Shown: positions 18,768 through 29,570 of the stretch, one piece after another
Position numbering within the stretch: the first letter of the stretch is position 1
Layout: every line of letters begins with the position of its first letter
Origin: Acanthosepion pharaonis
Taxonomy: Eukaryota; Mollusca; Cephalopoda; Sepiida; Sepiidae
NCBI GenBank assembly: GCA_903632075.3
Contig: CAHIKZ030000253.1
Coordinates: forward strand, 932,501-996,500
Direction of reading: 5' to 3'
Length of the DNA: 64,000 nt
Translations under genes and position numbers: made by a program
The notes under the pieces: generated by a model
What the model saw: the letters and a program-made list of their open reading frames with translations, nothing else
What the model was told of the DNA's origin: nothing
Databases searched by the model: none

Positions 18768-21449
18768 AAAGTGGTTTGTTCAAAACTTAATACAGCAGTT
18801 TAATATTGAAAATTAAAAAAAAACAATCCAATTTTCTGCATCTTCCAAGTGCTCTTCTCGAGAACTTTTCAGCATCTCTTTCACTTTTAAGATCAGTCTG
18901 AAAAGTCCTTTTCGGGATCACCATCAGCTCCATTGTAACGTTCTCCTTAATCTCATTCAGTGCGTTTAAAGAGTGATCTCACATTTGGAACAGACTAGAA
19001 GTCTCAGACACTCACATTTTCAACGTAGTATGGTAACAGACTAATGTGATGCGATGTTTTGCCAATAAATAAATAAAAAATCTGTGCGAATTTTAGGAAT
19101 ATGATGGTCACAAAATCTTTTTCTGTGAAAAAATGAGTCACATCAGTGGAGAGTTCCTGTTCATGTATGCGTAGTACATTACCCTGTGGTTAATCCTGAC
19201 CGTACAACCGGTTCTTGAGATTCAAAATGTCTGCATACGTATCGAACATACATATCAAATAGGTTATTCACTATTTTAATGCATCATCCATAAAATGAAA
19301 GACGAGATGAGATAAGCATTGAAAATAACTTGAGGTTAGAGAAGAGCATCAAATGATTTATGAGTTTTAGAAATTCATTAGGGAGTAATTGTTTCGCTGT
19401 TATAAATGGAAAGATACGAGAATGATTTAACTTTTCTGAGCTAAAATGTTATTTGATTTCAAAAATACATTTTTCATTTCTTTTACATGTTACTTTTCTC
19501 TTTTTAGTATAGAAAATGGGGCTATTTCTCAGAGGCTTTCTAAAGAGCAAAAAAAAAAAAAAAAAAGAAATAAAATAAAGATAAAAGCAACCCAATCCAT
19601 TTTTCGCGTATTTGGCTACAATTTAGAATTATCAGCAACGCTTTCTCCAAGATATTCTCAGAAGCACGTTCACACAACCAATGACCTGAAAAGTTCTCGG
19701 TCTTCTCAAAATCTGATCAAACATTAGCTTTTTTGATTAGGCTTGTTGGTTTGGCTGAGAACTTTTTGGCTTCCACTCATAGATAGATATATAGACAGAT
19801 AGCAAACGAAAGGGATTTAGAAAATCCTATTCACTATTAATTTCGATTATTTGAACAGTTGCGAAACAAAATGTTTGATAAGTTGAAACCTATGTACACA
19901 CGCACAACACTATCCTTCTGTTGATGCGTTGTTTGATAAAGCAAATAGAATCCTGAGCAACGAAAAGTTTATCTGCTGTGACGATGGCGTCTCCTTTCTG
20001 TTTGGATTAAGGTTGAAAAACATCGATGTTCCAGAGTCCCTTTGAGATGTCAGCAGGAAACATTCTACAAAAAGAAACACAACAAATTGTGTTATTTATT
20101 TATGCATTTGCATATGAATCATCCTTTGGATTCAATTGGGAGCCTCTAAGTGACAGCAATTCTTCTCAAATATCTCCTACCTTACGCCATATTCATTTGG
20201 ACTTCTCAATCGATCACCGAATCCTAATTTTGACTTTAACCATTAAACGGATTACATCATCAACTGTTTTATTGGAGATTAACGGATATCATCTGTTATC
20301 TATCATCGATACAGGCATCATTCATTTATGAATATTTTGATATCCGTCGATTCGCTCACGGCAAGAGGATCACATTTGAAATCTAAATTGTTTGTCTATT
20401 TAAAATACAGTATTTATTAGAAAACATATTCAGTTTAATTACAGAAGGAATCATAAAAATGACTTCAAAGTTTCACACATTTCGCTTTACATTATTTTCC
20501 TGTGAGCCAGACAGAAACAAAAATTAACCCTTGCGACACAGATGAGCAATTTTATTGAATTTGTGCCTATATACGTTTACATGGACGCATATTCAGCGAA
20601 AACCTAAAACATATATTTTTTTTTAAATTTAAAATTATTTCGTTTATTACCGGTTAATTTCCGAAAAGTTCAATAAAATATTATCTGATATTTTAAAGTT
20701 TCAAAAGTTAAAAAAGTTTTTCACCGTGAAATTAATCGTACGATTTTTTCCCTCTCGTTTCATTTGTGTCGTTTTTACCTGATTCCAATCTTTGTGGATA
20801 TGAATTCAATTTATTGTCATAAGTAACAAAGGTCATAAACATTCAATTTATGACCACTTCAATGCTCTCTGGTTCTAAGTACTAATAAACATATATGGTT
20901 CGATTGATATTGATAGATAATAGAAATAAATAGACTGATATAAAGAAACATGAACAGATAGAAATCGATATGAATGCATTGAGAATCAGTTCTTTTCGTT
21001 TCGAGTCTAATTGGTAACTCTAGGATTCATGAAATTACTATTTACTATGGATCATCCATTTTATGGAGTTCTTCCTGCAAATAAAGCGGCAAGAACAAAT
21101 CAAAGAAACTGTTATGACAGCAATCTTCTCGAAGAGAAAAGAAGCGAGGTATGGTGACAACTTAGTACAAAGAACGCACCACTGCATTGTGCATGGAATG
21201 CTTCAAGGCGTAGCAAACTCTCTAAAATACTCAATCTATGATCCTAACATTTGTTTAATTCCCTTTCACATTTTATAGTGCAAAACAGTTACAATATTGT
21301 TTTTGTAATTTTTGTATAAAATCAGTGAAAATAACTATAAATGCTACACTTTAAACAGTATATTTTCTCGGTTTTGACCCGTTTGGCGTGATAGGTTTTC
21401 AAACTTTTCTCGTTGTTTAAGGTATCTAGCAATGTTACCAATGTGTCTA
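18765..21449. other. No supported gene
   Basis: About 2.7 kb of A+T-rich DNA. The open frames (for example 20026-20331 and 21063-21278) contain no motif I recognise. Confidence 0.45.
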
Positions 21450-21600
21450 TTATTATTATTATTATTTTTATTTTCTTTGATTTCTGGCGTTTACACATTT
21501 CTTTCCGGGTCCCGCCCAGGGACCTAAGGTTAGAAATGGCGTCATGACACTTTCCACTGACAAAAAAAAAAAAAAATTACATAGATAAAGCCCTTCGTAA
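21450..21600 (-). repeat. 3' tail of non-LTR element copy 1
   Basis: In element sense: GGGCTTTATCTATGTAA, a T-run, GTCAGTGGAAAGTGTCATGA, CGGGACCCGGAAAGAAATG and a terminal (AAT)n run. Nearly identical to the tail-only copy at 26247-26412. Confidence 0.85.
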
Positions 21601-22692
21601 AGTGTGGGCTGTACTTGTCAGAACAATTTTTATATCTCCTTGAGGCATGGACTTCCAGGAATCTCTTCAATTAGTCTACTGCAATCTTTTCCAACCACTC
21701 CTAAGGCTCCAACTACAACAGGGATTGTTGATGTTCCCATATGCCACATTTTCGCGATTTCTATTTCAAGGTCCTTGTATTTTGACAACTTTTTGAATAT
21801 CTTCAAAGATACATTGCAGTCAGCAGGGACTGCCATATCAATAAGGAAGCACCGTTTTTGTTTGTGGTCTTTAATAACAATATCTGGGCGGTTGGCCTTG
21901 ATTGTTCTGTCAGTGTGTATTGTGTAGTCCCATAGAACAGGTAACAGGTCCTATCTCCGTAACCGGGTCTGGGTGGTGTTCATACCAGTTTCTTTCAGTT
22001 TCCTTCCCGTAGAAGTTGCAGATTTTCCAGTGCAGATATTGGCCCACTCTGTCATGTCGGGTTTTATATTCAGTGGGTGCCAACATCGTGCAACCTGATA
22101 CAAGATGATCAATCGTTTCTGGATTTTTATCACAGAATCTGCATTTTGGGCTGACACAATATTTTAGTATATGTTCTTGATAATTCCTAGTTAGCAAGCA
22201 TTGGTCCTGTGCAGCAAGGATAAAAATCTTCATTTTCCGCTTTCAACCCTGCACTACGTAGCCACTGATGGGTATGGGTTTTGTCTACGTCAGCTTGTTT
22301 GGTACGGGCAGAGTATTGGCCATGAAGCGGTTTATCTTGCCATCGCTTCTGTAACTGGTTGGTCGCATTCGTCTTTGCTGTCTTTTTTTTTAGGTATTTT
22401 CCAGTTTCAGCCGGTTATTGTGCTGTAGTTGCATCTCTACGCCCATTTGAAACTCCATTTTGAATTTGTTGGCTTCTTTCATTACGGAGTAAAGACGCTT
22501 ACTACTTTCATGTTCCTTGACGCATACCAACATCCAGTCTTCTGTAGTTTCCAAATATCTTTGGAGGCCAATTGTTGTAGTTTTGTAGGACAGTTCTAGA
22601 TGAACTAATCCTCTGCCTCCTTCGGATCTGGGCACATACAGACGATCAACATCAGCTTTGGGATGATGCATGCGATAGCAAGTGAGAAGCTT
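21600..22692 (-). pseudogene. C-terminal region: zinc knuckle and restriction-like endonuclease
   Basis: This continues the ORF above after its TGA. It first reads VPRSEGGRGLVHLELSYKTT in the same frame to about 22390, where a run of eight A (minus strand) precedes a stop. After a region with broken frames it reads LLTRNYQEHILKYCVSPK and CRFCDKNPETIDHLVSGC (C-X2-C-X8-H-X4-C, near 22110-22150). It ends with NRPDIVIKDHKQKRCFLIDMA and IPVVVGALGVVGKDC. RPDIV...D...IDMA is the PD-(D/E)XK nuclease motif used by this group to nick the target. Frameshifts and stops make it non-functional as read. Confidence 0.8.
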
Positions 22693-25260
22693 TCACGTTT
22701 TGGCGTCCATTCGCTTAATTTCAGCTATGGTCCAGTTAAGGACATTAAAGCTGTATTGCACCACAGGGACAGCCAATGTGTTTATGGCTGATATTCTGTT
22801 TTTTGAGTTTAGCTCAGTGTTTAGTACCAGACGTACACGCCTGTAGTATTCTTTTCTTATTTTTTCCTTCATTTGGGGGTGTTGTATGTCATCTCCTTCG
22901 CTAATTCCTAGGTACTTATAAACTTCATGATGCTCCAGTTCCTTAATCTTTGTGACAAAATCTAAATCTATTAAGGCTGTTTCTGTAATTCTACCTTTCT
23001 TGAATGTAACTTTTGCACATTTATCTAATCCGAAGTCCATACCTATGTCGACACTGAAGTATTTTACAATATTGAGGAGGCTTTTCAACTCATTGCCGTC
23101 TTTGGCAAAGAGTTTGAGATCATCCATGTAGAGTAGGTGATTGAATATTTTCTTATTTATTTTGTAACCATAGCTACTGTTGTTCAGTTCATGTGTAAGA
23201 GGGATTAAGGATAAATAAAACAGAAGGGGTGACAGAGAGTCTCCTTGAAAGATTCCACGTCGGATATTCAGACGGTTGGATATGGCAGTGCCCCCGGTGT
23301 GACTAAGGTATAGTTTGGTGTTCCACATTCCCATGCTGTGCTTAAGGAAATTTAATACCACAGGGGAGACTTTGTACATTTCCAAAGTCTTAAGGATCCA
23401 AGAATGTGGAACACTATCAAAGGCTTTACGATAATCAATCCACGCTGCACTAAGATTCCTGCGTCGTCTCCTGCAATTTTCCAGGATCATTTTATTTATC
23501 AGAAGTTGATCTTTGCAGCCATATGAACCTCTTCTGCATCCCTTCTGTTCCAGTGGGAGAATGCTGTTTGTTTCGAAAAAGGAATAAGTACGGTTCGTCA
23601 GTACAGACGTGATCAACTTATACGTTGTGGAGAGACATGTTATCGGTCTATAATTTTTCGGGTCGTCTGTTTCAGTTGTTTTTGGTATGAGGTGTGTAAT
23701 ACATTCAGTAATCCATTCCGGGATTTTATTGGGATTATTTACAAGCGTTGATAATGTTTTTGCAAGAATTTCATGGGTAGATGAGAGATGATACAGCCAG
23801 AAATTGGGCAAATTGCCATTTCCTGGGGATTTCCATTTTTGGGATTTCGTTGGAGCTTGCCTAACATCAACTGTGGATATATTTTCCCATTCTTGCAGAG
23901 GTGTATCCAGCATTCGTTCTTCTTCACGCCGTATCCACTCTGCATTTGGGTTATATTCCTTCGGGTTGCTCCAAATATTTTCCCAAAATGTCTGTACATT
24001 ATCAATCGATGGTGGCCTTTCGACATGTATAGGTGTTTTTCCAATTTTCCTGTAAAATTTCTTAAGATCTGTTCGGAATATTTTATTTTGGCGATAGAAC
24101 CTACAACGTTTTTCGTATCGTCTTGTTCTCTGCGCCTTTAGCGGAAGTTTCTGCTTCAGCATTTCCTTGATTGATGTAATATCAATTAGAGATTTAATGT
24201 TGTATTTCCGCTTGATCTTTTTGCATTTACGTGTGGAAATATTAGGGTTTCTGGTGAGCTCATCTAATATAGAAAGCTCACATCTGATTTGTTTTATTTC
24301 TCGAATCAGTTTGGTTTTCCAAGCTGGTTCTCTGTGTCTGTTAATTTTATTTATTGTCTTGACCCCAAGCTTCCGAGTCGCTGCTAAAGCTGTTGCGTAT
24401 ATGACGTTGTTAACTTCTGTGATGTTTCCCGGTGGTTTATCTGTTAACAGTGTTTCCAGAGCAGCATTGTATATTTTCACGATGTGCTTGTTGGAATTCG
24501 TCATATGGATTTTGGGGAGCTGGTCTCTGTCTGACAATTGTATGAAAGTTACTCTGCTGAGTATTTGGATGACGTCATTTTTCGCTTCGGTGATTTCAGC
24601 TTCGTGGTTTTCAAGGAATTCTAACTTATTGTCACTGAAGATGACTCCAGGTACATTTTCTGGAGAACTGCAGGTTGTGTTTAATGTAGAGTCTTGGGTT
24701 TCATTTCCTGGGAGATTATTTCGTATTTCATTCGCTTTAGCATCCACCTCATCCTCTGTTGCATTCCTTATTTCTACATTCGTCTCAATAGAGTTTGAGT
24801 GATGGGTCAGAGTATTTTGTCTTATATCTAATTTTATCTTATCTATTTCTGTCTTTGAGAGTCTGTTGTTTCGCATGATGTCCCTACGGACATTGGCAAG
24901 CATATTTGGATTGAGGTTAGGTCTTATATCATTTCCCACCGTCCTTCTCCATATTTGGTATGTTTGATTGGTGGTGTTCTTTGCTGGGTTTTCGAGTGCA
25001 GTGAAGAAGGATGTCATGACTTGTCGATACTCTTCGCGGCTCCATTTCGTTCGTTTACTTTTTATTAGTCGATTTGGTATTGAGTCACTTGGTCCAAGGT
25101 TGGCAATAATCCAGGTTTGGTGACCAAGTGTCTCTTCGTGTGTGGAAGAGTTTGTTCCAGTGACAGACTTTTCGTCCTCAGACTGGTTCCTCTCTGAGGG
25201 ACGCGGCCCTTGTTGTCCCGGTTGACGGCCGATCCGGTATGAAATATTATTCGTATTCAT
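22693..25260 (-). CDS. Reverse transcriptase ORF of non-LTR element (855 codons, ends at a premature TGA)
   Basis: This is the largest open frame in the window. The ATG at 25258-25260 follows an in-frame TAA by a few codons. The N-terminal part (residues about 1-400) is polar and has a short Myb-like string KWSREEYRQVMTSF near residue 70. The RT core follows: PKNYRPITCLSTTYKLI (about 530-550), SAAWIDYRKAFDSVPHSW (about 605-620, motif A aspartates), GIFQGDSLSPLLF (about 670-680, motif B), LLYMDDLKLF (about 708-717, catalytic YMDD) and YKYLGI. All RT catalytic residues are present. The ORF ends at TGA after AKT. Reading continues in frame as KLLTCYRMHHP, and copy 2 has AGA (Arg) at this site, so the TGA is probably a single nonsense change. 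Function of the truncated protein is not known. Confidence 0.85.
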   Translation of the reverse strand: MNTNNISYRIGRQPGQQGPRPSERNQSEDEKSVTGTNSSTHEETLGHQTWIIANLGPSDSIPNRLIKSKRTKWSREEYRQVMTSFFTALENPAKNTTNQTYQIWRRTVGNDIRPNLNPNMLANVRRDIMRNNRLSKTEIDKIKLDIRQNTLTHHSNSIETNVEIRNATEDEVDAKANEIRNNLPGNETQDSTLNTTCSSPENVPGVIFSDNKLEFLENHEAEITEAKNDVIQILSRVTFIQLSDRDQLPKIHMTNSNKHIVKIYNAALETLLTDKPPGNITEVNNVIYATALAATRKLGVKTINKINRHREPAWKTKLIREIKQIRCELSILDELTRNPNISTRKCKKIKRKYNIKSLIDITSIKEMLKQKLPLKAQRTRRYEKRCRFYRQNKIFRTDLKKFYRKIGKTPIHVERPPSIDNVQTFWENIWSNPKEYNPNAEWIRREEERMLDTPLQEWENISTVDVRQAPTKSQKWKSPGNGNLPNFWLYHLSSTHEILAKTLSTLVNNPNKIPEWITECITHLIPKTTETDDPKNYRPITCLSTTYKLITSVLTNRTYSFFETNSILPLEQKGCRRGSYGCKDQLLINKMILENCRRRRRNLSAAWIDYRKAFDSVPHSWILKTLEMYKVSPVVLNFLKHSMGMWNTKLYLSHTGGTAISNRLNIRRGIFQGDSLSPLLFYLSLIPLTHELNNSSYGYKINKKIFNHLLYMDDLKLFAKDGNELKSLLNIVKYFSVDIGMDFGLDKCAKVTFKKGRITETALIDLDFVTKIKELEHHEVYKYLGISEGDDIQHPQMKEKIRKEYYRRVRLVLNTELNSKNRISAINTLAVPVVQYSFNVLNWTIAEIKRMDAKT

Positions 25261-25300
25261 TGAAATTGGTAGAGATGCGTTTTAACCTTGACCGCCAAGG

Positions 25301-26046
25301 GGTAATTATGTTCAGGTTACCAGCTTTAGGACGAGTCTCGAAGTAGATCCAAGAGCACGCCGAAACAATGAGATTGTGGATTTATTAATATAACGAAGGT
25401 AGAATAGTTCAAAAGATTGTGTGGTATTCAGTGGGGTAGACGATACTAAGTTTTAACTTAGTATAAGTCCGAGTGACTACTCCAAGGGGGATAATCAGAT
25501 TTTAGTATATAGACTTAAAAAAAAAGGCAAAGAGAAAGGGGAACTGAAACGAAAAGAATTTAGAATCATATCAAACTACAAGAAAAGTATCATTCAAAAA
25601 TGGTATATTTACCATTTCTTACAAGTTTGAAGCATGGTAAAAGTGACTTTCCACAAATGTTCAATTTTCCGTCGCCAACGACAGATACTTATCAAATTTT
25701 ATGGGGTAGGCTGGACTTATACTATTGATTGGTAGGGGGGATATCAAAGAATTCATTAAACAAAGGGGTAGAAGCAGAGCAGTAAAAGTTATACTTTTCC
25801 GGTCATCTCTCAACCTACTAGCCGCTAAAAGATATATTTTTAAATTTTCACTGAAAGACATGATAGTCAAAAGGCAGGGCATTGTAGGAAAATTACACCT
25901 GTAGCTATGAAAACAAAAAAAAAAATAAAAATAAAAATAAAAAATAAAAAATAGAAAAATAATACAATATGATTCCTGTCAATGCGGATACATACACATG
26001 TACATACTATACGTATATATATATATATATATATACACATACAAGG

Positions 26047-26078
<32 letters not shown>

Positions 26079-26246
26079 TAGATAGATATTAGTAAACATG
26101 TACACATACACGCACCGACAGAGATATGGGATGCCTAAGGTAAGATAAAAAAATTTTTAAAAAAAGTGAAAAATGGACACGGATGTCCACTTACGGTCGT
26201 GTGGGGGGGGGCGGAAAAAATTAAAATATAAGTTAAAACAAAAAAA
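25301..26246. other. No supported gene; short microsatellites
   Basis: Contains an A-rich run near 25910-25960, (TA)n at 26009-26033 and GA/GACA repeats at 26045-26090. 5' UTR of the minus-strand element may extend into the left part. Confidence 0.5.
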
Positions 26247-26354
26247 TTATTATTATTATTTTTATTTTCTTTGATTTCTGGCGTTTACACATTTCTTTCC
26301 GGGTCCCGCCCAGGGACCTAAGGTTAGAAATGGCGTCATGACACTTTCCACTGA

Positions 26355-26389
<35 letters not shown>

Positions 26390-26412
26390 TTACATAGATA
26401 AAGCCCTTCGTA
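26247..26412 (-). mobile_element. Tail-only copy of the non-LTR retrotransposon
   Basis: About 165 bp that match the 3' tail of copy 1 from the terminal (AAT)n to GGGCTTTATCTATG, with almost no differences outside the homopolymer. It stops exactly where the (TTA)n of copy 2 starts. A severely 5'-truncated insertion into the microsatellite tail of copy 2 explains this. Confidence 0.8.
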
Positions 26413-26454
<42 letters not shown>

Positions 26455-28893
26455 TCCTTTGATTTCTGGTGTGTACACATTTCGTTTCGGGTCCCGTCCA
26501 GAGACCTAGTGTTAGAAATGGCATCATGACTTTTTCCACTGGCCAATTTAAAAACAAATGAGAAAAAAAAAAAAAAAAAAAAACGCACAAACATATTTTA
26601 CATAGATAAAGCCCTTTGTGAGGTGTAGGTTGTACTCGTGAGAACAATTTTTTGTGTTTCTTTAAGGAATGGACTTCCAGGAATCCCTTCAATTAGACTA
26701 CTGGAATCTTTTCCATCAATCCGAGGGCTCCAACTACAACAGGGATTGTTGATGTTCCCGTGTGACACATTTTTGAGATTTCGATTCCAAAATCCTTGTA
26801 TTTTGATAGCTTTTTGAATATCTTCAAAGATACATTGCAGTCTGCAGGGACTGTCATATCAGTAAAGAGGCACTTTTTTTGTTTGTGGTCTCTAATAACA
26901 ATATCTGGGCTGGATTATTTTGTCTGTGTGTATTATATAGTCCCATAGAATTGTAACAGGTCCTATTTCCGTAACCGGGATTGGGTGGTGCTCATGCCAA
27001 TTTTTCAGTTTCCTTCTCGTAGAAGTTCTAGATTTTCCAGTGCAGATATTGGTCCACTCTGTCATGCCGGGTTTTATATTCAGTGGGTGTCAGTTTGAAA
27101 TCCAGTTAAAGCCATTACATTAACTTACATGCTAATTCCATTGGAAAAGGTATGAATCCTATTCTTCTCCACCCACCTATGGGTAAATAGCAGGACAGTC
27201 CGGGTTCTATAGACTTGGATGGCAACAGTCTACCGCAGAAAGAAATGGCAACCTACTACAGGAAAAATTTAAGCCGTTCTAATACAACGTGATCAATTGT
27301 TTCTGGATATTTATCACGTAACATTCATTTTGGGCTAACACAATATTTTAATACGTGTGCTTGAAAATTTCTAGTTAACAAGCACTGGTCCTGTGCAGCA
27401 AGGTTAAAACCTTCCGTTTCAACTTTTATCCCTGCACTACGTAGCCACTGGTGGGTAAGGGGCTTGTCTATATCAGCTTGTTTGGAACGGACTGAATATT
27501 GTCCATGAAGCGGCATATCTTGCCATCGTTTCTGTATCTGGTCGGTTGCAGTTGTTATTGCTTTCTTTTTTTTATTTTGCATCTTCAATCGGTGTATTGT
27601 GCTTTACTTGTATTTCTGCATCCATTTGAAATTCTATTCTGAACTTGTTGGCTTCTTTTATTACGCATCCAGTCTTCTGAGGTTTCCAGGTATCTTTGAA
27701 GGCCAATTGTTGTAGTTTTGTAGGACTGTTCTAGTTGAACTAATCCTCTGCCTCTTTTGGGTCTGTGCTTTTACAGACGATCAACATCAGCTTTGGGATG
27801 ATGCATGCTTTAGCAAGTGAGAATCTTTCTCGTTTTGGCGTCCAGTCGCTTAATGTCAGCTATGGCCCAATTAAGGATGTTACAGCTGTATTGCACCACC
27901 GGGACAGCCAAGGTGTTTATGGCTGATATTCTGTTTTTTGAGTTCAGCTCGGTATTTAAAACCGGACACACACGCCTGTAGTACTCCTTTCTTACCTTCA
28001 TTTGGCCATGTTGTATACAATCTCCTTCGCTAATTCCTAGGTACTTATAGGCTTCATCTTGTTCCAGTCCCCTAATCTTTGTGACAAGTTCTAAATCTAT
28101 TGAAGTTGTTTCTATAATTCTCCATTTCTTGAATGTTACTTTTGCACATTTATCTAATCCGAAGTCCATACCTATGTCGTCACTGAAACAATTTACAATA
28201 TTGAGGAGGCTTTTCAACTCATTGTCAATTTTGACAAAGAGTTTGAGATCAAACAAGTACAGTAGGTGATTGAATATTTTTTGTCTGATTTGTAACCATA
28301 GCTACTGTTGTTTAGTTCATGCATTTGAGGGATTAAGGACAAACAAAACAGAACAAACGCGGTAAGAGGGAGTCTCCTTGAAAGATTCCGCGTCGGATAT
28401 TCAGACGGTTGGAGATGGCAGTGCCTCTGGTATGATTTAGGTATAGTTTGCTGTTCCACATTCTCATGCTGTGCTTAAGGAAATTTACTACCACAGGGGA
28501 AACTTTGTATATTTCCAGAGTCTTAAGGATCCAAGAGTGTGGCACACTATTAAAGACTTTACGATAATCAATCCACGCTGCGCTAAGATCCTGCAATTCT
28601 CCAGGATCATTTTATTTATCAGTAGTTGATCTTTGCAGCCATATGAATCTCTCCTGCATCTCTTCTGTTCCAATGGAAGAATGTTGTTTGTTTCGAAAAA
28701 AGAGTAAGTACGGTTCGTCAAGATAGACGTGATCAACTTATACGTCGTGGAGAGACATGTTATTGGCCTGTAATTTTTCGGATTATCTGTTGCACTCTTT
28801 TTTGGCATGCGATATGTAATAACTTCAGTGATCCATTCCGGAATTTCATTGGGATTATTTACAAGCGTTGATAGTTATTTTGAAAGGGTTTTA
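26413..28893 (-). mobile_element. Non-LTR retrotransposon with restriction-like endonuclease, copy 2 (decayed, 5'-truncated)
   Basis: Reads on the minus strand as a diverged, broken version of copy 1. Ordered pieces: NPKNYRPITCLSTTYKLI (about 28750), AAWIDYRKVFNSVPHSW, GIFQGDSLLP (about 28370), a damaged YMDD region (YLFDLKLF, about 28250), YKYLGISEGD, NTLAVPVVQYSCN (about 27880), and LLTRNFQAHVLKYCVSPK (about 27340). The endonuclease tail region is 26640-26900, with a terminal (AAT)n at 26413-26452. The catalytic YMDD is lost. A SINE-like element sits inside. Homology to copy 1 ends at about 28893. Confidence 0.85.
27096..27285 (+). repeat. SINE-like element nested in copy 2
   Basis: Copy 1 and copy 2 align up to CAGTGGGTG and again from about GATCAAT. 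The extra about 190 bp in copy 2 match the body of the repeat at 14550-14715 (GGGTAAATAGCAGGACAG, CTTGGATGGCAAC). This dates the SINE-like insertion after copy 2. Confidence 0.65.
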
Positions 28894-28894
28894 T

Positions 28895-29250
28895 GGATTA
28901 TTGTTATTATTATTATTATTCCGACTCTGGCTTCGGATGAGGTTTTTAGCATTTTTTATTTCTTTGTTCTTCGCCCAAATCCGTTTAGAAACTGGAAAAC
29001 TTTTCTCGCTACAACCATATTCGATCTTCTCACCTGGATAGGATGAGTCGCCTGGATATCAAGATCCCAGAGTATTTCCATTTTTTGGAGTAGATTCTGG
29101 TTTGTACTGATACCATTTTATTACATAATCAAAGGCAAGCCTTTTGCATAATTTTTAAATATATTACTTTTCTTTTTCTGCTTTTGTGATTGATTTTAAT
29201 GATTCCATTTGGACTAATCCTCTGATATTCATTGTCCACACTCATTGGAT
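28895..29250 (-). pseudogene. Relic of a third restriction-like-endonuclease retroelement
   Basis: On the minus strand after an (AAT)n run (28900-28920), broken frames give KWYQYKPESTPKN-like text and then a D-I-Q...I-Q-V-R-R-S-N-M-V-V-A string, resembling the region before and at the R-P-D-I-V nuclease motif. Farther on, IRGLVQMESLKS resembles the G-R-G-L-V-Q-L-E segment. The match is weak and interrupted by stops. Confidence 0.4.
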
Positions 29251-29319
29251 ATATTTATAGGAATTATTTTCTTTGCTAATATCTGGCTTGTTTGTCGTAT
29301 ACGTTTTTTTTATATATTT

Positions 29320-29570
29320 TTCTACCAAGCATCACTGTGTATTCTTGTCTGATCCCGATACTCTTTGGAGTTGGATTCAGTTATGTTCTCTAACCGGTAA
29401 AAATCCCATTCTATTTATTACTCTTTGCTGCTTTGTGTTGTATGCCCATTACGCTTTTCACTATTTTTGAGGATATTTCTACATGGCTTGTTTGTTCACT
29501 GTTGCTATTCCGTGGCATTCATAGCTGACACGTTATTAACCAATCAAATTATTTATTTTTTTCAGGATCA
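29320..29570 (+). repeat. Two diverged monomers of the 136-bp satellite
   Basis: The segment 29450-29570 aligns across a whole satellite monomer: GGATATTTCTACATGGCTTG, GCATTCATAGCTGACACG and TTATTAACCAATCAAATT correspond to the consensus GGAATATTTTCTACGTGATT...TTATGGCTAACA and TTATTAACCGATCAAATT. A weaker second monomer lies upstream, with TAACC anchors 146 bp apart (29391 and 29537). Confidence 0.6.

Larger units (their letters stand above)
21450..25300 (-). mobile_element. Non-LTR retrotransposon with restriction-like endonuclease, copy 1
   Basis: On the minus strand, from 25260 down: a long ORF with an RT domain, then zinc-knuckle and PD-(D/E)XK endonuclease pieces, then a 3' tail with poly(T/A) and a final (AAT)n array (21450-21470). 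A single large ORF with RT before the endonuclease is the layout of the R2/R4/NeSL/CRE-type group. 5' UTR-like sequence extends to about 25300 or further. Copy 2 at 26413-28893 has the same order. Confidence 0.85.

Noticed and set aside
24167..24802. 211-codon plus-strand frame
   Set aside because: Antisense shadow of the reverse-transcriptase ORF on the minus strand.
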